This document shows positions 33,634 to 42,753 of a DNA stretch of 64,000 bases, piece by piece. Numbering within the stretch: position 1 is the first letter of the stretch; each line of letters starts with the position of its first letter. Origin of the DNA: CAVQKZ01 sp963837325 (GTDB lineage Bacteria > Actinomycetota > Actinomycetes > Mycobacteriales > Jatrophihabitantaceae); the NCBI GenBank assembly GCA_963837325.1, contig CAWIMV010000002.1:992001-1056000 (forward strand). The letters are read 5' to 3'. The notes beneath the pieces are model-generated. The model saw only the letters and a program-made list of their open reading frames with translations. It was not told the origin of the DNA and searched no databases. The position numbers were made by a program, and so were the translations under genes.

Positions 33634-33719
33634 GCGCAACGAATGTGGTCGGTTTGGTCCTGGCGATTCTCGTGACGTTGTTCCTCATCGTCGCGCTGGT
33701 GTTCCCGGAGAAGTTCTGA
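33630..33719 (+). CDS. kdpF: KdpF, small subunit of K+-transporting ATPase
   Basis: 29 residues (MSATNVVGLVLAILVTLFLI, then VALVFPEKF). The single helix and the C-terminal 'YPEKF'-like end (here FPEKF) are hallmarks of KdpF, which stabilises the KdpABC complex in the membrane. ATG overlaps the preceding micro-ORF (ATGA) and the stop overlaps the kdpA start (TGATG). Confidence 0.92.
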   Translation: MSATNVVGLVLAILVTLFLIVALVFPEKF

Positions 33720-35380
33720 TGTCCGACACCTGGGCCGCGATCATCTTCCTCGCCACGCTGATAGCCGCGCTTGCACTCGTGCACAAGCCGCTGGGCGACT
33801 ACATGGCCCGGGTGTTGACGGGCAAGAAGCACCTGCGAGCCGAGCGGGTGGTCTACCGGGCCGGCGGGATCGACGCCGACGCGGACCAGACCTGGGGCAC
33901 GTACCTACGTTCGGTCCTCTGGTTCAGCGGCGTGTCGGTCGTCTTCCTCTACGTCTTCCTGCGCCTGCAGCAGCACTTCGGTCATCCCTACGACGTGCCG
34001 CAGATGAGCCACAGTCAGGCCTTCAACACCGCGGCCAGCTTCGTCACCAACACGAACTGGCAGTCCTACTCGGGTGAGAACGCGCTCGGCTACGTCGTCC
34101 AGATGGCCGGCCTGGCCGTGCAGAACTTCGCGTCCGCAGCGGTCGGCATCGCCGTCGCCATCGCCTTGGTGCGTGGCTTCACCCGCAACCGCACCGACCG
34201 GCTGGGCAACTTCTGGGTCGACCTCACCCGGATCAGCTTCCGCATCCTGCTGCCGATCTCGATCGTCTTCGCGATCATCTTCGTCGGTGCGGGCATGATC
34301 GAGAACTTCCACCACTACGCCACGATCCACACGATCAGCGGCGGCACCCAGACCCTGCCCGGCGGCCCGGTCGCCAGCCAAGAGGCCATCAAGGAACTCG
34401 GCACCAACGGTGGTGGGTTCTTCAACGCCAACTCCGCGCATCCGTGGGAGAACCCCACGGTGTGGACGAACTGGCTCGAGATCTTCCTGCTGCTGTGCAT
34501 CTCGTTCTCACTGCCCCGCACGTTCGGCACCATGGTCGGTGACAGGCGGCAGGGTCGTGCGATCGTGGCCGTGATGGCGAGCCTGGCCATCCTGTCCGTC
34601 GTGCTGATGATCACCTTCCAGACGATGCACCACGGCACGGTGCCGACAGCGGTCGGCGCATCGACGGAGGGCACTGAACAGCGATTCGGCGTTCCCGACT
34701 CGGCCATCTTCGCAACCGGCACGACGCTGACGTCGACAGGAGCCGTAGACAGCTTCCACGACTCGTACACGAGTCTCGGCGGCACGATGACGTTGCTGAA
34801 CATGATGCTCGGAGAGGTCGCGCCGGGCGGTACCGGTTCGGGCCTGTACGGGATCTTGATCCTGGCCGTCATCACCGTCTTCGTCGCCGGGTTGATGGTC
34901 GGGCGAACGCCTGAGTACCTGGGCAAGAAACTCGGCGGCCGGGAGGTGAAGTTCGCGTCCCTCTACCTGCTGACCACACCGGCATTGGTCCTGGTCGGCA
35001 CGGCCGTGGCGATGGCCTTACCCGGTGAACGAGCCAGCATGCTCAACAGCGGACCGCACGGGTTGTCCGAGGTGCTGTACGCGTTCACCTCGGCTGGGAA
35101 CAACAACGGCAGCGCATTCGCCGGCATCTCGGTGAACACCGTCTTCTACAACACCGTGCTCGGACTCGTGATGCTGCTCGGCCGCTTCCTGCCGATGGTC
35201 TTCGTCCTCGGTCTCGCCGGTTCGCTGGCCCGGCAGAAACCGGTGCCCGTATCTGAGGGCACGTTGCCGACACACCGTCTGCTGTTCGTCGGCATGCTCA
35301 CCGGCGTCACGTTGATCGTGGTCGCCCTTACCTACTTCCCGGCGCTCGCGCTGGGGCCCCTCGCGGAGGGTCTGCACTGA
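33719..35380 (+). CDS. kdpA: KdpA, K+-selective channel-like subunit
   Basis: 553 residues with ten helices, the normal KdpA length. The four selectivity-filter/pore stretches of the KcsA-like repeats are visible: 'VTNTNWQSYSGE', 'GTNGGGFFNANSAHPWENP', 'MMLGEVAPGGTGSGLYG' and 'TSAGNNNGSAFAG'. KdpA takes up K+ with high affinity and hands it to the KdpB pump. The start overlaps kdpF and the stop overlaps kdpB (TGATG), so the operon is translated as a coupled series. High-affinity K+ uptake of this type normally responds to K+ limitation. Confidence 0.96.
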   Translation: MSDTWAAIIFLATLIAALALVHKPLGDYMARVLTGKKHLRAERVVYRAGGIDADADQTWGTYLRSVLWFSGVSVVFLYVFLRLQQHFGHPYDVPQMSHSQAFNTAASFVTNTNWQSYSGENALGYVVQMAGLAVQNFASAAVGIAVAIALVRGFTRNRTDRLGNFWVDLTRISFRILLPISIVFAIIFVGAGMIENFHHYATIHTISGGTQTLPGGPVASQEAIKELGTNGGGFFNANSAHPWENPTVWTNWLEIFLLLCISFSLPRTFGTMVGDRRQGRAIVAVMASLAILSVVLMITFQTMHHGTVPTAVGASTEGTEQRFGVPDSAIFATGTTLTSTGAVDSFHDSYTSLGGTMTLLNMMLGEVAPGGTGSGLYGILILAVITVFVAGLMVGRTPEYLGKKLGGREVKFASLYLLTTPALVLVGTAVAMALPGERASMLNSGPHGLSEVLYAFTSAGNNNGSAFAGISVNTVFYNTVLGLVMLLGRFLPMVFVLGLAGSLARQKPVPVSEGTLPTHRLLFVGMLTGVTLIVVALTYFPALALGPLAEGLH

Positions 35381-37563
35381 TGACCATGACCACTACAACC
35401 GATCCTCGTTCCGACGCGGGCGCAACGCCGCCCGAGTCGGCATACGGCGGTCCCCACCGGGTACAGGGGGGTCTGCTCGACCCGAGGATGCTGCTGACGT
35501 CGACACCGGATGCGTTGCGCAAGCTGAACCCGGCCACGCTGTGGAAGAACCCGGTGATGTTCATCGTCGAGATCGGCGCGGTGTTCACCACGGTGATCGC
35601 TGTCGCGAGCCCTTCGACGTTCGCCTGGCTGATCGTGATCTTCCTCTGGCTCACCGTGCTGTTCGCCAACCTGGCGGAGGCCGTGGCCGAAGGCCGGGGC
35701 AAGGCCCAGGCCGACGCGCTGCGCCGGGCCAAGACCGACACGGTTGCCCGGCGGCTGATCGATCGCGACAACTTCACCGGCGGTGAGGAACCCGTACCGG
35801 CGCCGCAGTTGCAACAAGGCGATCGGGTCGTGTGCGAGGCCGGCGACACCATTCCCGGTGACGGCGACGTGATCGAGGGCATCGCCAGCGTCGACGAGTC
35901 GGCCATCACCGGCGAGAGCGCCCCGGTGATCCGCGAGAGCGGCGGTGACCGCAGTTCGGTCACGGGCGGCACGAAGGTGCTGTCGGACCGGATCGTCGTC
36001 GAGATCACGCAGAAACCGGGCGAGAGCTTCATCGACCGGATGATCGCGCTCGTCGAGGGCGCGAGCCGGCAGAAGACGCCGAACGAGATCGCGCTGAACA
36101 TCCTGCTGGCCTCGTTGACGATCATCTTCCTGCTCGCCACCGTGACGCTCCAGCCGCTCGCGATCTTCTCGAAGGTCAACCAGCCCGGCATCCCGAGTAC
36201 CTCGGCACTGGACAGCAACGGCATCACCGGCATCGTGCTGGTGTCACTGCTGGTGTGCCTCATCCCGACGACGATCGGTGCGCTGCTCTCGGCCATCGGC
36301 ATCGCCGGCATGGACCGGCTCGTCCAGCGCAACGTGCTGGCGTTGAGCGGTCGCGCCGTCGAGGCGGCGGGAGACGTCAACACGCTGTTGCTGGACAAGA
36401 CCGGCACCATCACCCTCGGCAACCGCGAGGCGACCGATTTCATCCCGATCGGCGACATCCGCGTCGATGAACTCGCTGACGCCGCGCAACTGTCGTCGCT
36501 GGCCGACGAGACGCCTGAAGGACGGTCCGTCGTCGTGTTGGCGAAGTCGCGGTACGGCCTTCGCGAGCGCGCGGCCGGCGAACTCGGCCACGCCACCTGG
36601 GTCGGGTTCACCGCTCAGACGCGAATGAGCGGCGTGGACCTGTCCGCGATCGGCGACGCCCCGGCCCGCGACATCCGAAAGGGAGCCGCGGGAGCGGTCG
36701 TGGCCTGGGTACGTGACGGCGGCGGCACGGTGCTTGCGCACACGAGCGAGATCGTCGACGGGATCAGCGTATCGGGTGGTACGCCGCTCGTTGTGGCTGA
36801 GCGGGTCAACGGCGCTGCGCCACGCGTCCTGGGCGTCATCCACCTCAAGGACATCGTCAAGAAGGGCATGGCCGAACGCTTCGACGAATTGCGCCGCATG
36901 GGCATCCGCACCGTGATGATCACCGGCGACAACCCGCTGACGGCCAAGGCCATCGCCGACGAGGCGGGCGTGGACGACTTCCTCGCCGAGGCCAAGCCCG
37001 AGGACAAGATGGCGCTGATCAAGCGCGAGCAAGAGGGCGGCAAGCTCGTTGCGATGACCGGTGACGGCACCAACGACGCGCCGGCACTCGCTCAGGCCGA
37101 CGTCGGCGTCGCGATGAACACCGGAACGTCCGCAGCCAAAGAGGCCGGCAACATGGTCGACCTCGACTCCGACCCGACGAAGCTCATCGAGATCGTCGAG
37201 ATCGGCAAGCAGTTGCTGATCACCCGCGGCGCGCTGACGACGTTCTCCATCGCGAACGACGTGGCGAAGTACTTCGCGATCATCCCCGCGATGTTCGCGG
37301 CCGTGTACCCCGGCCTGGACAAGCTGAACATCATGCGGCTGCACTCGCCGCAGTCGGCCATCCTGTCCGCGGTCATCTTCAACGCGCTGATCATCGTCGC
37401 GCTCATCCCGCTCGCGCTGCGGGGCATTCGCTACAAGCCCGCCAGCGCCAGCGCGATGCTGCGCCGCAACCTCTACATCTATGGCCTGGGCGGCATCGTC
37501 CTGCCGTTCATCGGCATCAAGGTCATAGACCTCATCATCATGTCCATTCCCGGAATTGGGTGA
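35380..37563 (+). CDS. kdpB: KdpB, P-type ATPase subunit
   Basis: 727 residues. The P-type ATPase motifs are complete: 'TGES' in the actuator domain (SAITGESAP), the phosphorylated Asp in 'LLLDKTGTITLGN', 'MITGDNPLTAKAIA' and 'VAMTGDGTNDAPALAQADV'. The N-terminus has an extra ~30 polar residues compared with E. coli KdpB. It forms the ATP-driven K+ pump with KdpA, KdpC and KdpF in the cytoplasmic membrane. It sits 6 bases before kdpC. Confidence 0.96.
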   Translation: MTMTTTTDPRSDAGATPPESAYGGPHRVQGGLLDPRMLLTSTPDALRKLNPATLWKNPVMFIVEIGAVFTTVIAVASPSTFAWLIVIFLWLTVLFANLAEAVAEGRGKAQADALRRAKTDTVARRLIDRDNFTGGEEPVPAPQLQQGDRVVCEAGDTIPGDGDVIEGIASVDESAITGESAPVIRESGGDRSSVTGGTKVLSDRIVVEITQKPGESFIDRMIALVEGASRQKTPNEIALNILLASLTIIFLLATVTLQPLAIFSKVNQPGIPSTSALDSNGITGIVLVSLLVCLIPTTIGALLSAIGIAGMDRLVQRNVLALSGRAVEAAGDVNTLLLDKTGTITLGNREATDFIPIGDIRVDELADAAQLSSLADETPEGRSVVVLAKSRYGLRERAAGELGHATWVGFTAQTRMSGVDLSAIGDAPARDIRKGAAGAVVAWVRDGGGTVLAHTSEIVDGISVSGGTPLVVAERVNGAAPRVLGVIHLKDIVKKGMAERFDELRRMGIRTVMITGDNPLTAKAIADEAGVDDFLAEAKPEDKMALIKREQEGGKLVAMTGDGTNDAPALAQADVGVAMNTGTSAAKEAGNMVDLDSDPTKLIEIVEIGKQLLITRGALTTFSIANDVAKYFAIIPAMFAAVYPGLDKLNIMRLHSPQSAILSAVIFNALIIVALIPLALRGIRYKPASASAMLRRNLYIYGLGGIVLPFIGIKVIDLIIMSIPGIG

Positions 37564-37569
37564 CGCGTC

Positions 37570-38463
37570 GTGCGTACATTGGTTAATTCGATTCGGCAGG
37601 GTTCCGCTGCACTGCGGATGCTGCTGATCTTCACGGTGATCCTCGGCGTCGCCTACCCGCTGCTGATCACAGTGATCGGGCAGGTACCGGGCTTGAAGAG
37701 CCGGGCCGACGGATCGCTCATCAAGGACGCCGGGCACATCGTCGGCTCGAAGCTGATCGGGCAGAACTTCACCGACAGCGACGGCAACCCGTTGCCGCAG
37801 TACTTCCAGAGCCGCCCGTCGGCCGCCGGCGACGGCTACGACCCGACCGCGTCGAGCGCGAGCAACCTCGGGCCGGAGTCGATCGTCGACACGCTGCCTG
37901 ACCCGGCGGTGAAGGACGACACCGGCACCCAGAGCCTGCTCACGCAGGTATGCAGTCGCAGCCTGGCGATCGGCAAGCTGTACGGAGTGGACGGATCACG
38001 TCCGTTCTGCACTCCGGACGGTGTCGGCGCTGTGCTGGCCGTGTTCTATGCCGGGCCCGGGTACCACGGTGCGATCACCCGAGTGGTCAGCATCAACCAG
38101 GCCGCGCCGGCTACGCCCTTCATCAGTACCTACAAGGGCGTGCCGGTCCAGGTCGGCAAGTCCGGCCAGGACTACAGCAAGGGCAAGGTCGTCCCGATCC
38201 GAGGCGACGCGCCGGCGCACCCGGCCGTTCCCGCCGACGCGGTAACAGCTTCGGGCTCGGGTCTGGACCCGGAGATCAGCCCGGCGTACGCGAAGCTGCA
38301 GGAGGCCTCGGTGGCCAAGACACGTGGCATCAGCGTCGCGCAGGTGTCGGCCTTCGTCAGCAAGTTCGAGAAGGGACGCGACCTCGGCTTCATCGGCGAA
38401 GCGCGGGTGAACGTGTTGCAGCTGAACCTGGCCCTCGACAAGGACTACCCGCTCAGCAAGTGA
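37570..38463 (+). CDS. kdpC: KdpC, K+-transporting ATPase subunit (long form)
   Basis: 297 residues from GTG 37570. One N-terminal helix ('LLIFTVILGVAYPLLITVIG') and 'GSKLIGQNFTDSDGNPLPQY' followed by 'FQSRPSAA' are standard KdpC. The C-terminus 'RDLGFIGEARVNVLQLNLAL' is also typical. Between them is an insertion of roughly 100 residues relative to E. coli KdpC (about 190 residues), including 'CSRSLAIGKLYGVDGSRPFC', 'CTPDGVGAVLAVFYAGPGYH' and a Val/Pro-rich stretch. KdpC acts as a chaperone-like subunit that increases ATP affinity of KdpB. The insertion probably lies outside the membrane and contains a possible disulphide. Confidence 0.94.
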   Translation: MRTLVNSIRQGSAALRMLLIFTVILGVAYPLLITVIGQVPGLKSRADGSLIKDAGHIVGSKLIGQNFTDSDGNPLPQYFQSRPSAAGDGYDPTASSASNLGPESIVDTLPDPAVKDDTGTQSLLTQVCSRSLAIGKLYGVDGSRPFCTPDGVGAVLAVFYAGPGYHGAITRVVSINQAAPATPFISTYKGVPVQVGKSGQDYSKGKVVPIRGDAPAHPAVPADAVTASGSGLDPEISPAYAKLQEASVAKTRGISVAQVSAFVSKFEKGRDLGFIGEARVNVLQLNLALDKDYPLSK

Positions 38464-38475
38464 TCCACACGGACC

Positions 38476-38525
38476 CCCGCGAGTGGTCCGGTCCGGCCCC
38501 CTCGATGGGCCGGACCACTCGCGGG
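38476..38525 (+). terminator. Strong hairpin between kdpC and short kdpD
   Basis: Exact 16-bp arms CCCGCGAGTGGTCCGG (38476-38491) and CCGGACCACTCGCGGG (38510-38525), loop of 18 bases, 12 bases after the kdpC stop and 27 bases before the kdpD ATG. There is no T-tract. It may terminate most transcripts and so lower kdpD expression relative to kdpFABC. Confidence 0.82.
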
Positions 38526-38552
38526 TTCGACGCGTCAGCGAGGGATGATGCG

Positions 38553-39548
38553 ATGAGCAAGCGCAGGCGGCTGCGCGTCTACCTCGGCGCCGCACCGGGC
38601 GTCGGCAAGACCTACGCAATGCTCGACGAAGCCCGGCGCCGGGCCGAACGCGGCACCGACGTCGTGGTGGCGTTCGTCGAGACCCACGGACGCCCCAACG
38701 CCGTGCAGCAACTCGAGGGTCTCGAGGTGATACCGCGTCGGATGATCTCCTACCGCGGCAGCGAGTTCGCCGAGTTGGACCGGGATGCGGTCCTGCGACG
38801 CGCACCCGAGGTTGCCCTGGTCGACGAGCTTGCCCACACGAATGTGCCCGGCAGCGAGCATGCCAAGCGTTGGCAGGACATCGAGCAGCTCCTCGAGGCC
38901 GGCATCGACGTGCTCAGCAACGTCAACATCCAGCATCTCGAATCGCTCAACGACGTCGTGCAGGCCATCACCGGGATACCGCAACGCGAGACCGTGCCCG
39001 ACTCGGTGGTGCGCGCCGCCGAGCAGGTCGAGCTGGTCGACATGACGCCCGAGGCACTGCGGCGCCGCATGGCACACGGCAACATCTACAAGCCCGACAA
39101 GGTCGACGCGGCCCTGTCGAACTACTTCCGGCCCGGCAACCTCACGGCACTGCGCGAGTTGGCCCTGCTCTGGCTCGCGGACAGCGTCGGCGAAGGAATG
39201 CAGCGCTACCGCGAATTGCATGGCATCGGCTCGACCTGGGAGACCCGCGAGCGGGTCGTCGTCGCGCTGACCGGGGGACCGGAAGGCGAGACGCTGATCC
39301 GGCGCCCGGCCCGTATCGCCGGGCCTTCGGCGGCTTCCCTTACCGATTTTCTCGGCGTCGAATTCGTCGAATCCGACACCGCCCTGATCGCCAAGCCATT
39401 GACACGCGAGCGAGCGAGCGGCTCGCGCACCGCGGTCCCACTGCTGGGCATCACCCGGACGGTCGCCGGGACACTCACAAGACCTCTGGGCGGACGCGTG
39501 CTCATAGACGGCAACGGCAGGCCGAAATGCGTCATCGACAACCAGTGA
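38553..39548 (+). CDS. kdpD: Short KdpD: N-terminal sensor domain without kinase
   Basis: 331 residues, against about 850-900 for a full KdpD. The N-terminal KdpD domain is intact with the Walker A motif 'GAAPGVGKTY' and Walker B-like 'VALVDELAHTNVPGSEHAK', and 'GNIYKPDKVDAALSNYFRPG' follows. A USP-like part begins at 'RERVVVALTGGPEGETLIRR'. The protein then ends with an unrelated-looking tail ('VLIDGNGRPKCVIDNQ'). Membrane helices, GAF, HisKA and ATPase domains are missing, and no kdpE follows. Short KdpD proteins are known from cyanobacteria, so this may be a functional regulator acting with another kinase. A truncated relic is the alternative. The Walker motifs are undamaged, favouring function. 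Confidence 0.85.
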   Translation: MSKRRRLRVYLGAAPGVGKTYAMLDEARRRAERGTDVVVAFVETHGRPNAVQQLEGLEVIPRRMISYRGSEFAELDRDAVLRRAPEVALVDELAHTNVPGSEHAKRWQDIEQLLEAGIDVLSNVNIQHLESLNDVVQAITGIPQRETVPDSVVRAAEQVELVDMTPEALRRRMAHGNIYKPDKVDAALSNYFRPGNLTALRELALLWLADSVGEGMQRYRELHGIGSTWETRERVVVALTGGPEGETLIRRPARIAGPSAASLTDFLGVEFVESDTALIAKPLTRERASGSRTAVPLLGITRTVAGTLTRPLGGRVLIDGNGRPKCVIDNQ

Positions 39549-39790
39549 TCCGCCAATGCACGGACACGGCCGCGCTGGGTGCGCTTCCGTGCCAGTTGAA
39601 GCGACCATGACAGGTGCCCCAGTCGACATTGCGAAATGAGGGATCTCTACGAGGCCGGAGCCATCCAAGCCGGAGGATAGAACTCGGGATGCGCGCACCT
39701 TGGCAGCTCAACGCCACGACATCGCCGCTGTAATCATCGACTCCAATGGCGACGGCGTGAACGTCGACCTGGACCACGACCGCCACGAAG

Positions 39791-40420
39791 CTATCGGGCG
39801 TCGACCGGGCCGACCTCGGCTGGTGATGGGACCGGGTTTGCGTCGAGGGTGGCAGTGTCGTCCTCGGCGGCCGGTGTCGCGCGGGTGCCTGTCGGCAGGT
39901 AGTGGACCGCGAGTAGAGCGCATAAGGTAAGCAGGGTCTCGCTGATCGTGGCGGCGATATCGGCCACGCCGTATGGCTCCACCTCACCGGCGCCGGGACC
40001 GATAGGAATCCCGATGGTGCGAGTCGCGAACCACAGCAGCGCAATGCCGGCAGACGCCGCGCCGCCGGCTTTGAGGAGCGCGGTCGATGGGCGTAGCAAT
40101 ACCCATCCGGTGTAGCCGAATTGTGCGGCAGTCAGGGTGAGAAAGAACGCTCCGTAGAGTGCGGATTCCTGGAAGTGTTCGCGGATGACGCTGAGGTGAA
40201 TCGCGGCAGCGATGGCGGAGAATACTGCCGTTGACCAGAGCAGAGTGCGTCCCGTCATCGTGCGGGGATACCTGCGATGGGCAGCCGGATCGTGTCGTTG
40301 GGTGTGCCCGCGGGCTTTGAGTCGCTCGTAGCCGAATAGTCCGCCGAAGATGATCAGCCAGGCAAGGCCCAGCACGATATGCCCGCGGTGTATTTGGACC
40401 TGCGAGGTTGCGTCAATCAT
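39791..40420 (-). CDS. Hypothetical polytopic membrane protein
   Basis: 209 residues from ATG 40420 (213 from 40432). Five or so helices are visible ('IVLGLAWLIIFGGLFGYERL', 'LLWSTAVFSAIAAAIHLSVI', 'YGAFFLTLTAAQFGYTGWVLL', and two more), then a polar C-terminus. A His in helix 2 ('AAAIHLSVI') and conserved 'ESALYGAFFLTLTAAQ' resemble actinobacterial uncharacterised membrane proteins often linked to copper or redox genes, but I cannot name a family with confidence. The start lies within the last codons of the upstream GGDEF-EAL gene, so the two are co-transcribed and coupled. Confidence 0.7.
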   Translation of the reverse strand: MIDATSQVQIHRGHIVLGLAWLIIFGGLFGYERLKARGHTQRHDPAAHRRYPRTMTGRTLLWSTAVFSAIAAAIHLSVIREHFQESALYGAFFLTLTAAQFGYTGWVLLRPSTALLKAGGAASAGIALLWFATRTIGIPIGPGAGEVEPYGVADIAATISETLLTLCALLAVHYLPTGTRATPAAEDDTATLDANPVPSPAEVGPVDAR

Positions 40421-42392
40421 GGCCACGCCCAACCAGCCGCGCGGTCAGCTCGACTGGGCTGGTTACGTCCGTTGGGCTGGGTTCGTCGGGCAGGCTTGGG
40501 GCGCCGGTGAGATAGCGGCCGCAGGCTTCGGCGGTCAAGGGTTTGGAGTACAGGTAGCCCTGTGAGTATCGGCAGCCGAGTTGGTTGAGGATCTGCTGTT
40601 GGTGATGCTCTTCGACGCCCTCTGCGAGCACGTCGAGGTTGAGCGCACCGGCCATGTCGATGATGCCCTTGACCAGCGCGGCCGCACTGGGGTCGCGACC
40701 GAGTTCGGTGATGAAGGACATGTCGATCTTCACCTGGTCGGCGGGGAGTTTGCTGAGATAGCTCAGCGAGGAGTAGCCGGTGCCGAAGTCGTCGATAGCG
40801 ACCCGCACACCCAGTGTGCGCGCGGCGTCGAGTTGTCGCCGAGCCAGGCCGAGATCCTGTAGCAGCATCCCTTCGGTGACTTCCAGGGTCAGACTGCGTG
40901 CCGGCAGACCGCTGCGGTTGATCGATGTCGTAAGCACCTCGAGGAAGTCCGGATCACGTAACTGCACCGGCGACAGATTCACGGCCAGTTCGAGGTCGGC
41001 GCAGCCGGCCATCGTCTGCTGCCAGCGCACGACCTGCTCACATGCGGTCGCCAGTACCCAGGCACCGATGGCCTTGATCTCACCGGTCTCCTCCGCGATC
41101 GGAATGAACTCGGTCGGCGATATGAGGCCGCGGGTCGGGTGGTTCCATCGCAGCAGCGCCTCGACACCGATCAGGTGGCCGTCGGCGCCGCGTACCAGTG
41201 GCTGATAGTGCACCGCAAACTGCCCGCCGGGCAGCGCGTGCCGAGTATCGGAGGCAAGCTCGGCGCGCTCACGAACGATCCTGTCGACTTCGGCGGTGTA
41301 GGTGACGACCTGGTTCTTCCCGTACGATTTGGCCAGATACATCGCAAGGTCGGCTCCACGGAGCAGGTCAGCCGATTCCCGTGACCCGGAGAGCTCGGTG
41401 TCGACGACCCCAACACTGGCCTTAATGAACACCTCGCGTCCGTCGGTCACCATCGGGAACTGCAATGCCTGCGAGATTCGCCGACCGATCTCAGCAGCAT
41501 TGAACGCATCGCCCCTGATCAGCACCGCGAATTCGTCCCCACCGAGACGCGCGACCAGATCACCTTCGCGGACAATGTGTCGCATCCGCTGACCGGCCTC
41601 CAGAAGCGCCAGGTCGCCGACGTGGTGCCCCCCCGAGTCGTTGATGCTCTTGAAATCGTCCAAGTCGACGAACAGCACACTGATCACGTGTCGTCGCTCG
41701 GCGAGGCGGCGGTCCAGCGACTCGAGGAAAGCTGTGCGGTTCGGCAACCGCGTCAGAGGATCTGAGAGCTCCTGTTCTTCGTTGGCCCGCCAGGCGATCA
41801 GATGGGTGACGCTGGCGGCGAGGACAAACCCGCCGTGGATGATCGCAAACCTGACCGGATGCGCCCATTGGTCTGCGTTCGCGAACACGGTGTGTGGCGC
41901 GACCGTGCCCATGACCGCGTGATCGAGCACTGTCGTCGCGATGCAGACCCCGAATGCTGTCCAGTCCTGATACAGCGCGACCACACCGACCATGACAAAG
42001 AAATGGAAATGCGCTTCAGTGAGCCCGTCGCACAGATCAACCAAGGTCGCGGACGCGAACATCAGACTCACCGTCACCGACGCGGTCCGTAGCCGTCGAC
42101 TCGGTTGGGTACTCATCCCCAGCACGGCAGGCGTTGCGACGATGGCGATCACGAACGCGGCACCACTGATCGAGTGTTCCCACAACAACGGATAGGCAGC
42201 TAGACATAGCGCCTGGATCAACGCGAACCGGCTGATCCATCGATGCCTGTGCAGCCAGATCCGCTCGGGCAGCAGCCGCCCCCTGGGCAACCAAGCCACC
42301 GCCCGCAACAGCACCGGACGCTGCGCCTTGCCCGGCCCGGGCGAGACGCCACCTACGGGGGGATGCACCACACCCAACGCCGCGGAGTCCAT
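40413..42392 (-). CDS. Polytopic-membrane GGDEF-EAL protein
   Basis: 659 residues. The N-terminal ~215 residues form about six membrane helices (7TM-like sensor, e.g. 'GAAFVIAIVATPAVLG', 'FHFFVMVGVVALYQDW'). Then comes a GGDEF domain (intact 'GGDEF', I-site REGD five residues upstream) and an EAL domain ('EALLRWNHPTRGL', 'VNLSPVQLRD', 'LEVTEGMLL', 'IDDFGTGYSSLSYL', 'VKIDMSFI'). Both activities look possible. It differs from the first GGDEF-EAL protein in having a multi-helix sensor instead of an external loop. It is co-directional with the overlapping 209-residue membrane protein. This is the third cyclic-di-GMP enzyme in the window. Confidence 0.92.
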   Translation of the reverse strand: MDSAALGVVHPPVGGVSPGPGKAQRPVLLRAVAWLPRGRLLPERIWLHRHRWISRFALIQALCLAAYPLLWEHSISGAAFVIAIVATPAVLGMSTQPSRRLRTASVTVSLMFASATLVDLCDGLTEAHFHFFVMVGVVALYQDWTAFGVCIATTVLDHAVMGTVAPHTVFANADQWAHPVRFAIIHGGFVLAASVTHLIAWRANEEQELSDPLTRLPNRTAFLESLDRRLAERRHVISVLFVDLDDFKSINDSGGHHVGDLALLEAGQRMRHIVREGDLVARLGGDEFAVLIRGDAFNAAEIGRRISQALQFPMVTDGREVFIKASVGVVDTELSGSRESADLLRGADLAMYLAKSYGKNQVVTYTAEVDRIVRERAELASDTRHALPGGQFAVHYQPLVRGADGHLIGVEALLRWNHPTRGLISPTEFIPIAEETGEIKAIGAWVLATACEQVVRWQQTMAGCADLELAVNLSPVQLRDPDFLEVLTTSINRSGLPARSLTLEVTEGMLLQDLGLARRQLDAARTLGVRVAIDDFGTGYSSLSYLSKLPADQVKIDMSFITELGRDPSAAALVKGIIDMAGALNLDVLAEGVEEHHQQQILNQLGCRYSQGYLYSKPLTAEACGRYLTGAPSLPDEPSPTDVTSPVELTARLVGRGHD

Positions 42393-42753
42393 GCCCTCAC
42401 CATCGACCGCCAGCCGAAGAAACTGAGCCTGAGACAGTGAATTCGCGTGCGTCGTTGACTATCCAGTCATCCGAGCCGCGGCCTCGGCGAGGTAGAACAG
42501 CCGTCCACGTTGTACCTCTCGGCAGCTCTGCATCGGGTTACCAGGCCGGTGATGGCCGCGCCCCGCGTCGACGATCCAGCTGCACGTGGCGCATCCTTCG
42601 TGCCACCACTTCGGGCTGAACCCTTGCTTCATCCTCGGCGTGTTACGTGTCCGTGGGTGAGTCGCGCGTGGATCAGGACGATCGGCTCCCTTCGCACATC
42701 GCCGTCTAAGCACGACAATCGTCCGCCGGCGTCGCGTTGGAGCGTCAATCCAT
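42393..42753. other. Gene-free interval between core and accessory region
   Basis: 361 bases between the GGDEF-EAL start and the integrase stop. No credible frame is present. The tRNA core sequence found at 45,170 is not repeated here, so the outer border of the integrase-bearing element is not visible. It contains the promoter of the GGDEF-EAL gene. Confidence 0.5.

Noticed and set aside
36244..37737. 497-codon minus-strand frame opposite kdpB
   Set aside because: kdpB is unambiguous with all P-type ATPase motifs; the antisense frame has no motif.
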